Below, piece by piece: positions 11,569 to 23,879 of a DNA stretch of 64,000 bases. The position numbers and the translations under genes are program-made. The stretch comes from Chaetomium olivaceum (lineage: Eukaryota; Ascomycota; Sordariomycetes; Sordariales; Chaetomiaceae), in contig JAYWVB010000031.1 of assembly GCA_039881045.1 (NCBI GenBank), forward strand, positions 248,001 through 312,000, in the 5' to 3' direction. Position 1 is the stretch's first letter. Every line of letters starts with the position of its first letter. Below the pieces are notes generated by a model, which worked only from the letters and a program-made list of their open reading frames with translations, had not been told where the DNA came from and ran no database searches.

Positions 11569-13824
11569 TTATTGCTCTGCCATTGAGTGTTGGGTCTTGC
11601 CACTGGCATCGCCCCTCGCTTCCGTCGGGACGCTAAGCCCTCCGCTTTGGGCTGGACGTTCGGCTTGCCCAGAGTCTTGTTCCACTGCACCCTCCATCAT
11701 GCCTGCCGAGTCGATACTATCACCGGGTTCGTCATCTGATGAGAGGACAATGGCGGGCGAGTTAGGGCCCTCATGAAGTGTGACGACGGTGCGCTGTGAC
11801 TTCGGCTTTTCTCCTTCTACCGAGGGCCGTGACGGGAATATGGGCTCGGATATACTTTCCGGGCTATGCGTGGTGGGTAAGCCGAGTATCGATGTGCCGG
11901 AGCCAGCTATCGGTGACTTTGGCGGCGGTTGGGGAGAGCGTTCACGGGGACCGATGGAATTGGCCCTCGAGATGCTACCGTTAAAGCTGTTTGCTCTGGA
12001 ACGACGTCCTCGAGGTATCAACCCGTCTTCGATATCCGTGTTGGGCTCTCCCCATTGTTGCTTGATCTGAGGTAGTCTGCTGTTTCGATTCAGTTCCCCG
12101 GGAATCTCGGGGAATCCTATCACTTTGCCTTGCCGGAAGGCATGATCGTCGAATCGATCCGACGAGGTGGTCCCAAAGGACGTCGCAAACTTCATCAACG
12201 CATTTGTTACTCCGCTCCTATTGCCGACGGAGGATGTGTTCGTGTTAGAGTCCACTTGGCGGATACCGAGCCCACGGAGTGCGTCCTCGGTGTCCAGGTA
12301 TGGTTCAGTGCGAGTTGGGGACACCGTGTAAGATGGTTCCGTCTCGCGCCTGAAGGCTCGTATGTCGGTTTCTGCCATGACAACAGGGCGGGGTCGCGAG
12401 GGTTCGCCGGTCTCAGAGGTATCACTGATGGAGCGAGGCCGAATGCTGTCGTGCCCATGACACGTGCAATGACATTGGCTCAGGTCATCATGAGTCGAAC
12501 CCTCCTGCTCCCCCACTCTCTCAAGATACTTTACCAACAACATGTACAGAGAGCCGCAGGCGGCAAATGCGGAAGCACAGATGTTGCTCCATTGGCCGAT
12601 GTTTTCTGGTGGTTCTGTCTGGAAGTGTAATGGCTTACTCCAGAAGTTGCGCTCGCCGAAAATGATGAGCGCGAGTACAGCGCCCCCAAACTGTAACCCG
12701 GGTGTTGTTAGCTTGCCATTCATGGTCCGTGTGGTTTGTGTTTTCAGAGCGTTATGACATAGCACTGAGCTGTGACTTACAATAGGGACCTCGACCACGC
12801 CGAGGAGCCGTCTGATCAGGTTATTCACAGTCTTCATCCCCTGGATTGTAGCCCCGTTGGTCCCTTCGATGACTTCATCCGCGTTGGGGGCCCCGAACCG
12901 CTTTACCGAGTTGGTTTTCACGATCTTGTTCCATATTGACACTGTCGATAGAATACCCGGGATACACGAGGCCGCGGCAACGAGCGTGGCGGCACCGAAT
13001 TTTAATATGTACGGCGCTGGTACGACATAGATGTTGTCCGCAGACCCATCCCTCATGGGTGAATATGGTCCGTTATTGACGGTGCAAGTTAAACCGCAGG
13101 TCGTGTTGTCGTAGGGGAACTCGGACCCCTCGTAGAGAGGGTGCCCGGAGCCGTCGTTGAGACATGGTTGGGTCTGAGAACGGAAGAATTCCACAGTCAA
13201 CGCCAGAAGCCCTGGATAAGTTGGGAGGTTAGCATCTTCCGCCATGTGCGTTGTGGCCACGTTGATACGCACCAGCAAGAACAAGGATAGTCCATAGGAA
13301 CAAAACGTTTCGCCCCTTCGAGTTGAAGTAAGTGTTTGACAACCTAACGCAAGCTGGTGCGGTCAGAATTCCAATGGAGCATAGTTGTAGCGCGCCGTAG
13401 ATGTCCATGTCAATCGCATCTGGACTCGCGTTAGCATAACCGGGTGCCTTGCAGCCGCAAATGGGTGTTGTGGCAACATACCGTCAACATGTAACGCCGC
13501 AAGCACGATAGCATGTATGGCAGCAATGGCTGGAAGGATCAAGGCTGCCGCCAAACAAGCGTTTCGAAGCCATTCTGACTTCCGGGCGAGGACACACGCC
13601 GCTACTAAGACGTAATATCTGCGATGATGGGTCAGCCCCCGATTCACTACTCGCCCATATTGCGAACTCCATCCCAGAAAAACCAACAATATTCTAGAAC
13701 CCACACCGTATTGCCCGCTTAATGGCCAGCTGCACACAACCTGGACAGGTTCAAGGGTCGTAGAATTGGCAACGGTCCGGCCGGCGAGGTCGAAGAAGTG
13801 GTCGGGAGGAGCAAGAGCCGGCAT
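11569..13824 (-). CDS. Fungal multipass membrane protein, unknown function
   Basis: Predicted 657 aa, five exons: 13824-13688, 13618-13482, 13419-13273, 13211-12781, 12690-11569. Splices rebuild continuous hydrophobic segments such as YYVLVAACVLA, ACLAAALILPAIAAIHAIVLAAL, DMDIYGALQLCSIGIL, LFLWTILVLAGLLALTVEFF and AATLVAAASCIPGIL, giving roughly seven membrane spans in the first 330 residues. The conserved look of these spans suggests a real family, but I cannot name its activity. The C-terminal half is a long polar, Ser/Arg/Pro-rich cytosolic tail. The 90-nt intron 12780-12691 is a multiple of three without a stop, so retention would give an alternative in-frame protein. The first donor (GTTGGT) is weak. 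Confidence 0.8.
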
Positions 13825-14956
13825 TCGGTTCAGGGTTCAAGCGGGCTGCCCCTACTTATTGGGGGGAGTGGGATCAGGAGAACACGGTTTTGCATTGGAA
13901 AAAGATACAGAATAGCTAAAGTCTGTGGCTTGGGAAAGATAAATGAACGGGGGAAAATATGGCTTCTTCTATCTCAACCACGACATCTGGATTACGAATC
14001 CACCAGGTGAAGTTGAGCGCGCATTCGATCGGTCAAACAAAGCGGAAGACGAAATGCGGGGAGTGGGGAAAAGGCCAAGCATCGAAAGAAAACAGGGCGA
14101 AGGTCTTGTAGGGACGAGGTCAGGCACCCCCGGAAATACCTCTCAGCGGCGGCCTCGTCACCATTCGCACAAAGGAGCCCGAAAGTAGCATGAGAACACG
14201 TGCCAGTTGCTCAAAAGTATGGGAATCCAGTGAACCCAGTGTGCGTGACCGGGCGTCTGACAGGTCGATGTTCCGAGGTGTCACGAATAAGGATGGCGGT
14301 GTTGCCCGAGATCGACACCTCGAAGCCAAGATGGTTGGAGAAATGCTTGAGAAGAGCCTCATGGTGGAAGCCCTGATGACGGACAGTTTATTGCCAAGCT
14401 CGACAATCGGGCAAGTCGGTGAGCCCAAGGAGCCAAGTTGAGGAAAAGCATTGGCACAGCCACAATCCAATGCTGACACCCTCGGACCCCGCATTCCATC
14501 CCGAACAAAACCGATGTGCGTCTGCTCGTCCAGTGTCGTCCTGCAAGCGATCCTTGGCCAGTTCGGGGCCAATGCAAGCTTTTGAGGCTGTGCGAAAGTT
14601 TTGTCGTGTCTGGGAGGGTCGGTGTCCAAATGGCGTTGGCGGAGGTTGGCCGAGAAAATGGCTGGCTCGGCTGGGCAATCGCGAGGGGCTTGGCCCAAAA
14701 TTCAACTTAGCCGGACCACCTCCAGGTTTCGCACGTGGACCCCTGCTCTGCCCTGCGGCTCCAGTACCAAGACCCCACTGGGCTTTCTTGGCCAGCTCGA
14801 CGAGCCCACGATTTTCTTGGTTTTGCCCCGCAACAGGGACCTCACCGTTCACTTTTACGATCCCGATCTTGCTATGAAACACCAACGGCTCGCGCGACAT
14901 TCTAGATTCCATGTGCCGTTGCGCTGCACCCAAATCGGCCTCAAAGAGTTGAAGAC
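13825..14956. other. Divergent intergenic region
   Basis: About 1.1 kb between the membrane-protein gene (minus) and the transporter gene (plus). Several overlapping frames occur on both strands at 14120-14972, none with a motif or splice-consistent continuation. Nothing convincing is seen apart from the two promoters. Confidence 0.45.
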
Positions 14957-17230
14957 ATGGAAGGGGGCTCACCGGACAACGTTGAGTCTCTAAATTATGA
15001 GCTAATCAAGGAGTGGAGGTCCATTGTCACGCTGGTGGTGTTTGTGCTTGCGAGTAAGTCCCAAGGCTGTCGGCCCATCGCCTAAACCGGCACAGTACAC
15101 CCGTCATTTTACTCCCACGGCTCACACCGAGTCTCACAGACATCGTCGTCCTCTTTCCCTTCCACATACCGATCTACATCCCCCGGAAGGTCTCCAACCT
15201 TTTCCTCGATACACTCAGCGCATTGCGCATCATCCCTCCTCGCGACTCCGTTGACGCCGACAACCAATCCCGATATGGAGATGGTACATCCCTCGCCACG
15301 TTCCAGCGGTCCGCCTTCGTGCGCCTGGACTTCCCCATGAACATCGTCACGGCACCCCTCATCGGTGACTTATTCCTACTCGCCATTTTAGCCATTGGCG
15401 CTAAGGAGGTGAGGGAAGGAACGCTGGGTGCCGACAACATCTCACCGCTCGACATTATGCTTTTCTTTATTTCACTAGCATACATCGCCATCTCAATCGA
15501 CGCTTCCGGCATAATCCGCTACTTGGCGTTCAAAGTGCTCCAATGGGGGGGCGAGGCCGGCCATCGCCTATTCTTCTACCTCTTCGCCTTCTGGTTCGCC
15601 CTCACCAGCTTTGTGGGAAACGATCCCGTCATTCTTTCGGGGACTGCTTTTCTAGCATACATGACGCGCGTCTCGAGTAACATTGTCCACCCGCGGGCCT
15701 GGATTTACAGCCAATTTGCCGTAGCCAACATCGCCTCCGCCATCCTAGTCTCATCCAACCCGACCAACCTCGTCCTGGCTGGCGCTTTTCAGATCAAGTT
15801 CATTGACTACACGGCACACATGATCGTCCCCGTCATCATAACTGGCATCGTGCTGTTCCCTTTCCTACTTTACATTGTCTTCAACAATGAGTCACTCATC
15901 CCGCGCTCCATCAAGATGCACGAACTTCCTGAGGAAGCAAGGGGTCGGAAACCAGTCAACCCCAATATCCCACACGCTAGAGGGACGGCAGAGCAGCAGG
16001 AGGACGCACCCGGTGAGCAAGGGAAGTTGCTATCTCTCGAAGAGATTGTCAACCCGTTCTTGGACCGCAAGGGCGCGATATTTGGCGCGGTCATCATGGC
16101 GGCAACGCTGATCGCCGTCTTGGCTTTCAACGCCGCAGCCCAGAGTACGGGGGAAACCCATGTTTTCTACATCACTCTGCCGGCTGCAGTCATCATGTTC
16201 ATTTGGGACGTGTCGTCTGGATGGATCAACCGCCACGAAACGCGCGAGATTGCACGCAAGGGGCGAGAGGAACTCGAGCGTCTCAGGCTGGAAAGACAGC
16301 TGCAAGAGGAGCAGGAAATGATGACGCTAGCAGCGCAGGGGTTGCCGCCTGCATCGTCAAACGAGTCCGTTGCCGCACCGGCGGACCTACCAGACGCCGG
16401 GCTGGCGTGTCCGAAGAGCGAGTTTGGCAATACTAGTGCCGATGACGAGGTCACCACGGCTGGAAACACGCCTCAGAAGTCGCCAACGCAAGAAATTGGC
16501 GTGGCAGACAGCTGTCAGGAAAAAGACGCAGGGATCAAGACACCCCGAGGATCGCAGCGTTTACAACAGCCGCAGCGGACGACTCTGGTCTCGATGGCGA
16601 AGGATGCTTTTGCCTGGTCCCAAGAAACGTTCCCGACAGCAACGGCCGTGATGGCTCATCTACCGTTTGCCCTGATACCCTTCGCGTTTGCCATGTTCGT
16701 TCTTGTCCAAGCACTAGTGACCAAGGGCTGGGTGCCAATTTTTGCGAAGGGTTGGGACGCTTGGGTGACGAAAACAGGCACGATAGGAGCCGTGGGCGGG
16801 ATGGGCTTCCTTTCGGTCATCCTGTGCAATGTAAGCTTACTGGCAACCCCTTCAGTCGACACGTGGCTAACTCAATAATGTCCAGTTCTCCGGCACCAAC
16901 ATCGGCACGACTATCCTCCTCTCTCGCGTGATCCAGGCGTGGCGTGTTATGCACGACCTGGAGAACACCGACATCTCAGATCGCACTTATTGGGCAACCA
17001 TCTACACCATGGCCCTCGGCGTCAATTATGGTGCTTTTAGCACCGCCATCAGCGCCTCGCTGGCTGGTCTGCTGTGGCGGGATATCCTCGGCAAAAAGCA
17101 CATTCACATTAAGCGTCTTGACTTTGCCACGGTTAACCTGCCTATCATCGCTATCGCCATGATCGTCGGCTGCGCCGTGCTGATTGGGGAGATGTACATA
17201 ATCAAGGACGACACGCCAATACCGTTATGA
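14957..17230 (+). CDS. ArsB/CitM-superfamily ion transporter
   Basis: Membrane transporter of the ion-transporter superfamily that holds arsenite permease ArsB, NhaD and citrate-metal carriers; predicted 710 aa. Exons: 14957-15053, 15140-16830, 16886-17230. Splice 1 rebuilds VFVLANIVVLFPF, splice 2 rebuilds ILCNFSGTNIGTTI. About ten hydrophobic segments are visible, with the two typical re-entrant motifs FVGNDPVILSGT and SNPTNLVLAG in the first half and FSGTNIGTTILLSR in the second. A charged cytosolic loop of about 200 residues (16200-16600) with an RKGREELERLRLERQ coiled-coil stretch separates the halves. Ion specificity (arsenite, sodium or an organic anion) cannot be told. Confidence 0.88.
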
Positions 17231-17872
17231 TTCTTTTTTTGAGATTGATAGATTTCAGCGTTGAGCATGGATGGGCATTTAGACTTGGCACTTTGGTTTG
17301 TATGACTTTATGAGTTGTCGAGGAGGTGGGCTCAAAAACAGATTATTTTACGTTTAACATTACTTCAGTCTACCCACCTAGTGATCGGTATAACTGGAGG
17401 ACAGCCTGCAGCGTCGTTATCTAGAGTGATTCGTACCATTACCCGGAAGTCATCTCACAAACGTAGAGTAGCTAGCAGGTACCTAATTATAAAACTTATA
17501 TTGTTTTGGAAACGTTCCTTCGAATGCCGTACCCTCCGTGGCTGACGCAACTCAATCAGGGTAGTGTGCAGAGTCCACCCCCAGGACCTTATATGCCCCC
17601 CCTTGTGGCCTTCGACTTACGAGAGAGCGATCATAGCCAGGTCATTACCTCAACCTTCCTTTGTACTGGTCCCATAATATTGTCAGTCACGAACCGTTTT
17701 GTAGTGTGGCATGGTAAAGGAAGACCATTTACCTTCCCGACTTTGGACCCCCCTTGGCGGTCGTTCTCGTCGAAACTGAATTCCGCCTCATCGGGATCGC
17801 TTCTGAGACATCAGATATGTACGCGGATAATGCGGATTGGGAGGAAGTAAGGGGCAAATTGAAACCAGTATC
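17231..17872. other. Intergenic between convergent genes
   Basis: 3' flanks of the transporter (plus) and ankyrin gene (minus). AT-rich, with one AGGTACCTA microrepeat near 17478. No gene seen. Confidence 0.5.
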
Positions 17873-20329
17873 TCACGTCTCCGGTGCTGGTGCAGGTCTG
17901 CGTGTCCTGCGTGGCCAGATCGAAGATCGCTTAGTTTGCGGGCCAGTCCGAATGGGTATGGGCTCCGTATTCTCGGCACCATGGTCGAGGAGTAGTTCCA
18001 CAACCACCTGGTATTCTTGCTGACGCGCCATTGATAGCGGTGTCTGGCCATCCTTATCCTTCGCGTTCACGCCAGCACCACTGTCGAGTAGTAGCTTCAC
18101 GACCGTCTCATTTCCCTGCGTAGCAGCGAAGAATAACGGTGTCCAGCCATCTCTATTCTTGACGTCGACGCCAGCACCACAATTGAGTAGCAACCTCACA
18201 ATCGTCCCATGGCCTCTTTCAGCAGCTACCGAAAGTGGGGTTCGGTGTCTGAAATCTTTTGCGTCGACGTCGGCACCGTGGACGAGTAACAACTTCACAA
18301 CCGCCTCATGCCCCTCCCAAGCGGCTAATGAAAGTGCGGTACAGCCGGTATGGTCCATCGCGTCGATTTTCGCACCACCGTCAAGCAACAGCTTCACAAC
18401 TGCCTCGTGCCCTTTCTTCGGCGGCTACGGGGAGCGGTATCCAGCGGGGATTATCCTCTGCGTTGATCATCGCGCCTTGATCAAGCAGCATCTTAGCCAC
18501 CGCCACTTGCCCTGTCTCAGCCGCTATACAGAGCGGCATGCGGCCGGTCACATCCCGTGTGTTAATCCCCGCCCCATGGTCGACCAGCGCCTTTACAACC
18601 GCCTCTTTCCCTTTCTCAGCAGCTAGTGATAACAGTTCTCCTGGGTTCAACTTGGCGCCCCATCCGATCAACAAATCGACCATGGCGACATTGCGGGCTT
18701 TTATCGCGATGGATAGTGGAGTCTGTTGCTGATCGTCTCCGACGTTTGGTTTTGAGCCATGTCTAAGGAGATGCTGCGCTCCTCCAATGTATCGAACTCC
18801 CGCCAAGCAGTGTAAAGGCCACCGGACCTCGCATGAGGCCTTGAGAATTCTTTCCTTCGCATTTGCAACTTCCCACTTCCAGCCTCGGAGTTCGGCGAGC
18901 ACAAGGCGCGCAACGGACCCTCGTAACATCAGCATCGGAGTTGTCATTGCACTCGCGTCCAACCACATTTCATAACCCTCGACGAGCCACGGTTGGTTCA
19001 ATAAATACGACAGCCTATCCTTAGGCGTTTTTCTGGCCGCCGTGTCTGAGTTTGTACCTTCTTCTGCGAGGGGTGTGACCAGTTCGGAGGCGGATAGAAT
19101 TCGGTCAGTGATCGCTATTACGTTCCCCACCATGTCTTCGGTCCGGTCTAGCAAAATCTCGGGAAGGTCGTCGGCGGAGCCATATCCTAGAACCGCGCCC
19201 ATGCGTTGTATGCGGAGGGAATCTGCTTGCGTAACAAGATCGTCATTCTTGCAGGCCAATAGCCATATCTCTTTACCGTTGGCTCGGAGAGAATGGTTGA
19301 TCTGGTTGTCCGGGACCGTTACTGTGGCGGCTTCTCTCTCGAGCTTGGCCATGTCCAATTCTAGAGCCGGCCGCAGCCGAATACCATCGAGGTCGTCAAC
19401 CTCGCGAACAAGCACGATCAAGGTATCCAGCAGGATTTCAGAGTTTTTGACGAGCTCAATGGCGATCGGCTTGTGAGCGTATCCACTGGCAACCAGGGTG
19501 CGGGCGTAGGTTGTCTTGATCGATAGGTCTGCAAGGAGTAGTTCCTCGTCTGTGCTATCAGGCGCTTGCTTTCTCTGGTCGTGCCACAGCCAGTACAAGC
19601 GATTGACATCCTTTGGCGCGAGCAATGTCATTAGCGGCCGAAAAAGGCTCCTGGCGCTCCAGTAGTTGCCCGGCTTTCTTAACATTGTGTAGAGGAGTTG
19701 GTAGAAACCTAATCAGGACTGGGTTGTTTCTTTTTCCCAGGGTGGCTGCATATCCTTCGGCCCAAGCCAAGTCGAAGTTGTATGCGCGATAGTGACAATA
19801 CGAAGGTAGGCTCCAAGCGCAAAAGTCTGCAAAGTCAATATACAGGTCCTAAAATGTAGGGATTCTAAGATAGTCATTAGCTTACATCAACAGTTGACAG
19901 TGTCTCCGGTGTCATGGAGATTACCGCACCCCCCCTCCATGACCGGGCCACCTCCAAGGTGCCGCGTAGGTCTCCATACAGGTGAAAGTCCGCAAGGGCT
20001 TTCAAGAGACGAAGCAACTCTATTTCATTCTCTTTGAACGAAAGTTGTGTTGCCTGGCGAAGCCTGTCTTCTAGGAATGTAAAGAGACGGCGGAAGTTGC
20101 CTTGCTCGAGAAGCGAGTCCGCTATTTCTGCTGTGACGGGAAACAGGGTGTCGTACTGACCATCCAAGACATCGCCGTAGACTTCCTGGGCCCTCTGAAA
20201 AAGCCCGAGGCGACTGTATCGGACGAAGGCGTCGAGTTCATCTTGCAGACTGGTAGTCACGCTGAAGGTCAAATTGAGGGACTCGGTTTGGTCTGAACCT
20301 TGACTAGGGGTTGGATTGTTGAGGTCCAT
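17873..20329 (-). CDS. Ankyrin-repeat protein with two frame breaks
   Basis: Large cytosolic protein: an N-terminal helical domain of unknown function (starting MDLNNPTPSQ, then AFVRYSRLGLFQRAQEVYGD), a middle region (GNYWSARSLFRPLM) and about eight ankyrin repeats at the C-terminus (for example TPLSVAAERGHGTIVRLLL). Exon 1 runs from 20329 to about 19886 and a short intron ends at 19849, giving DLYIDFADFCAW and onward. Two +1 shifts interrupt the conserved text: near 19705-19707 between NPVLIR and FYQLLYTM, and near 18413-18415 in the middle of one ankyrin repeat. Each lies in a three-base homopolymer and no intron fits. Either sequence errors or a decaying gene. Function unknown; such proteins scaffold protein-protein contacts. 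Confidence 0.7.
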
Positions 20330-20581
20330 GAGTGTTCATGTCAATCCGCTGGAGCTGGTTCATGCGATATAGAGGATTTTCATCGACAGGGCGAAAGATT
20401 GAGAAAGACGAGAGACTCAACGCGACGTATGCGACCGTATCCAATTGTAGAGAACCCCGCGCCAGTTGTCTACCGGCTGCTGTTGCCACATTAAGTATGT
20501 ATCAGTGTACGTACCTACCCCTCAACTCGTCGATGCCTAACCCCGTGACCAAGATATCTTAGGTAGTACAAAGTACAGACA

Positions 20582-21469
20582 ATGATAACCCCGCAGTCCG
20601 TTCTCGCTGCGGGGGAATCCACCTTCTTTCCCTCGTACGCGCAACAACTTGGGCGTGGAACCCCTTGCTGCTTTGAGGTGATGGACGGTCCTCGCTCACG
20701 AGCCAGGTCTGGGTTCAACCTGGGAATTCACAACTTAGACGGCATTACCGTCCGTAACGTCCAATTCGCTTTCCAGTATTACGAGTCGTCCTCTAAGTGG
20801 GGCCAGAAGGGGGCCGACCAAATCTGCCTCCTTTACTTTGGCTTTGACATCCATGAAAGAAGAACGAAAAATGTGAAATCATGTCGGCAGAGGTCAAGCT
20901 TGACTTCTCGGACAATGGGACCAGCCTCGAACTCACCAACGTCGCACCGGAGAACGAGATTCGACAGACTTCTGAGCAAGAGTATATCGAACGATACAAT
21001 CTCAACCCGTCGGCCGAGACCCCATTCGGTGGTGCGAATATCGGCGGTATCGAAAGAGAACACATTTTTCAAGGGTTACCCGATTGGCGGTTTCGGGGCT
21101 GTTTAGGATTGCCCAGTCCAACCACGTCGGCGACATGGCTATGGACAAGAGGTGATCACTACAACAAAGCACGAGGCGTGCCCAAAATGGAGGTTGGAGT
21201 TGTGGGGAAGGGCTGCGTCAATGTACCTTTCACTGGTGTGGTGACAATGAACCTAATACCCCGAAGGTTCTGGAGAAGAGTCATCCTAAGCGGAACGGAA
21301 AAGGCTTTTCTGATACAGTTCAAACCTCAAAGTCTTGGGTTCGGTGACGACCTGTCTGCTATCGTTGACGACTTTGAGGCCTCGATTCAACGCAAGGTGA
21401 GTGTGCGCTCAAGCGTCGCAAGCCCCTTGATCGCGGGCCACTGACATGTAAAAGAAGAGGCAGCAATGA
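20582..21469 (+). CDS. Conserved-looking fungal hypothetical protein, frame-broken
   Basis: About 276 aa. Coding from 20582 and, after a one-base loss in the A5 run at 20867-20871, continuing in another frame (MSAEVKLDFSDNG) to 21396; then intron 21397-21454 (GTGAGT ... CTGAC branch site ... AAAAG) and a five-codon last exon ending at 21469. The text FGIHN-like/GITVRNVQFAFQYYESSSKW and APENEIRQTSEQEY reads like a globular protein with no membrane segment or signal peptide. I do not recognise the family. Without the frame break it would be a single continuous exon followed by the small one. It shares a 250-base divergent promoter with the ankyrin gene. Confidence 0.6.
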
Positions 21470-21648
21470 GGCGGGCATGAATATATATACCTAAGGTATA
21501 GCTCAGACGTTTGGTAAAACATGCAGAAGGATTGGAAAGTTGGTGTAGTGGACTTTGGGCTTTGTATGTCCAACCTTGGTACGTTAATCTCCCAGGACCA
21601 GTCCAGATCGTTTCAAGCGGACATGGACATGGAGAAGAATCTCCCCCT

Positions 21649-22140
21649 CTATTCCACCTTCGCCTCCATCCCAGCAAGCCCAGCACCATCCGCACCCCCA
21701 CCCAACAAACAAACCCCCTCCCAAATATGCCCATCCAAATCCTCCCAACTCCTCACATACATGCCCATTCCCTGCCCAAACCCCTCCATCACGTACGGAT
21801 CCCTCTTCCCCCCTGCCGTCTCCACCTTCCCCAACCACCCATCCACACCCTCCTTATCACGACATCCAATAGAAAACAGCGTCTGCTGCGTGGCGCGCGC
21901 GTCGGCGATGGAGCTGCCGGGGCGTGTGAACTCCGCGAAGCGCTCGTGGGTGTGCAGCATCAGGCAGACGGACTGGTTGGGCGTGGGGAGGAGGAACACC
22001 GAGGTGGAGGCATCGTTCCAGGCGGGGACGGGGGTGAAGCCCAGGGTGGTGTAGAAGGTGGCGGCGCGGGAGAGAGAGGTGGTGGGGAGGTTAAGGAAGA
22101 AGGTTGGGTTGGGTTCCGTGGTGCCGGTGGAAGTGGACAT
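21649..22140 (-). CDS. VOC-family (glyoxalase-like) protein
   Basis: Single exon, 163 aa, vicinal-oxygen-chelate fold. The start is the ATG at 22140 (MSTSTGTTEP); the frame is open upstream but that part is not protein-like. Typical features are the N-terminal beta strand FFLNLPT, the helix RAATFYTTLGF, and a terminal strand with DLDGHIWE, where the Glu would be a metal ligand. VOC proteins include glyoxalases, dioxygenases and ring-modifying enzymes of aromatic polyketide pathways. Position next to the cluster makes a tailoring or detoxifying role possible, but this 2-kDa-per-motif similarity is too general to assign a substrate. Confidence 0.85.
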   Translation of the reverse strand: MSTSTGTTEPNPTFFLNLPTTSLSRAATFYTTLGFTPVPAWNDASTSVFLLPTPNQSVCLMLHTHERFAEFTRPGSSIADARATQQTLFSIGCRDKEGVDGWLGKVETAGGKRDPYVMEGFGQGMGMYVRSWEDLDGHIWEGVCLLGGGADGAGLAGMEAKVE

Positions 22141-23009
22141 TTTCGGGTTGGTTTTAGGGTGGGTGGTTGTTATGTTAGCTTTGGTTGTGTGGTTGTGTGG
22201 CTTGGTGGTTGGCTGCCAGAGATGGTTTACAAGGTGAGAGCGTTGGTGTTTGGAAGGGAGGAGAGACAGATACTTATGCTCATAGACCCCCAAGTGGTTG
22301 TCATGGAATCCAGGCTCTTTGTTCGTCCGACTGCCCGTAAGCGGCCAAGAGAAGACGGCTCGACCCCCTTTCCGGCCGTGTTGGAGATACGTCATGGCTC
22401 TGAGAGTTCCTGCCCCGAGCTTAAAGCTTCCTAATTGCCAAGGAGCCAAGCAACAACGCGAGATGGAGCGATTCGTTTCCCCGTGATGGGCCGCGTCGTT
22501 GCCTGGTGGCCAAGGCCGCCACGTCTCTTGGCCTTCACGTTCCTGACGCGCTATCCCGTGACATCTCTTCCTTCTTCCTGAATGCTTCCAATGAGAACGA
22601 GATCCAAAGTCCTCGGAAATGGGCAGATTACTCAACATCCTCTCGTATTTTGTTTCAAGACGTGTGAACCAAACTCGATTTGGCAGGGCGAGTCTGACTC
22701 AAAAATAAAGGTTTGGTTCATTTCCACACCATGAAACCTCGGGTCTCAAAAGTCCGACGGACATAACGGGAAAAGCATTACAACTCGGAGGAAGCCACGG
22801 GACTCGGCCTCAGAGCTTGATGAGGCAATTGGTTACCTAGCATTGGCAACATTGCGGACCACCGAGCTGTCGAGAGCGTAACTTACCTAGGTACCTACCT
22901 AGTTGATCATGTTATTATGTAGTAGGTGTTTGGGATCGCAAGATGGATTCAAGGCCAACCACCCACATCTCAATTTCTAGATAATCACTTCCCTAAACAT
23001 GTTGAAATC
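22141..23009. other. Intergenic, VOC gene to SDR gene
   Basis: Promoter of the minus-strand VOC gene. Contains a dense ACCTAGGTACCTACCTAG microrepeat at about 22884-22903. No gene supported. Confidence 0.5.
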
Positions 23010-23879
23010 CTAAAGCACCAATCCAATCTTCAAAAAAGAGGGATCCTTCTCCACCCTCTCCCTCAACGCCAACAACTCATCGACATCCCACTGCGCCCAC
23101 AAATACCTCCCATGCAGAAACCCGCTCTCCGGCCCCGCCAACCACAGTGCAAAATCCCCCGGCAGATCCAAATCCTCCCACTCCATTGCCTCCCGAGGAT
23201 ACATCTGCGCCGCGCCCGGCGAGTACACAACGCCGGGGTGCACCGAAAAGATGCGCACCTCCTCCGGGCTCACGTCGGCCGCAAACTGCTGCATCATCTG
23301 CGACCCTGCCGCCTTGCTTGACGCATAAGCTACGCATCCGCCCGATATCTGCGTGACCGCTGACGAGACATAGATCACTGTCCTCGGATCGCTCTGCCCC
23401 TGCCCCTGCCGCGGCATGCACAGGAAGGCCTTGGCCAGGTTGAAAGTCGCGACGACGTTGATGTCAAACGTGTCACGCACCACGTCCTCGGTGATTTCGA
23501 TACTGAGCACTTGGCGGTGCGTGACGGCCGCGTTGAGGACTAGCACGTCGATAGTTCCCAGCTCGAGCAGAATTTCGGAGAGGCGATTACCGTCGGTGAC
23601 AGAAGTGCTGTAAGTGAGGACTTGGACCGAGGGGTGGGCTGCTTTAAGTTCGGCTTTAGCTTTTGCTTGGGCGTCAGGAGAGCGCGAGACGATGGCGATG
23701 CGCGCGACGCCAGCTGCGGCGAAAGCTTGGGCGATGCTGAGGCCCACCCCGCCTGCGCCGCCGGTGATGAGGACGGTTTTGCCGCGGCCTTTGAATCCGT
23801 GGTGTTTGGCGATGCGGTCGTAGGTGTGGGTGTGGTAGGTCTTGGTGGGACGAGGTAGGCTTTGGAGCGAAAACGACAT
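23010..23879 (-). CDS. Short-chain dehydrogenase/reductase
   Basis: Single exon, 289 aa, classical SDR. The Rossmann motif is TGGAGGVG following VLI; NAAV marks the central strand; the catalytic pair is YASSK, preceded by VSSAVTQISGG with the catalytic Ser. It is intact, unlike several neighbours. The PGVVYSPGA loop after the active site is the usual substrate loop. It is a plausible reductase/dehydrogenase of the polyketide pathway by position (left flank of the cluster), though its specificity cannot be read from the sequence. Confidence 0.88.
   Translation of the reverse strand: MSFSLQSLPRPTKTYHTHTYDRIAKHHGFKGRGKTVLITGGAGGVGLSIAQAFAAAGVARIAIVSRSPDAQAKAKAELKAAHPSVQVLTYSTSVTDGNRLSEILLELGTIDVLVLNAAVTHRQVLSIEITEDVVRDTFDINVVATFNLAKAFLCMPRQGQGQSDPRTVIYVSSAVTQISGGCVAYASSKAAGSQMMQQFAADVSPEEVRIFSVHPGVVYSPGAAQMYPREAMEWEDLDLPGDFALWLAGPESGFLHGRYLWAQWDVDELLALRERVEKDPSFLKIGLVL

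Noticed and set aside
14388..14972. Overlapping frames on both strands before the transporter
   Set aside because: None has a motif or compatible splice, and three frames overlap each other.
18400..18430. Intron within the ankyrin repeat
   Set aside because: The repeat is continuous at residue level on both sides of the break, leaving no room for an intron.
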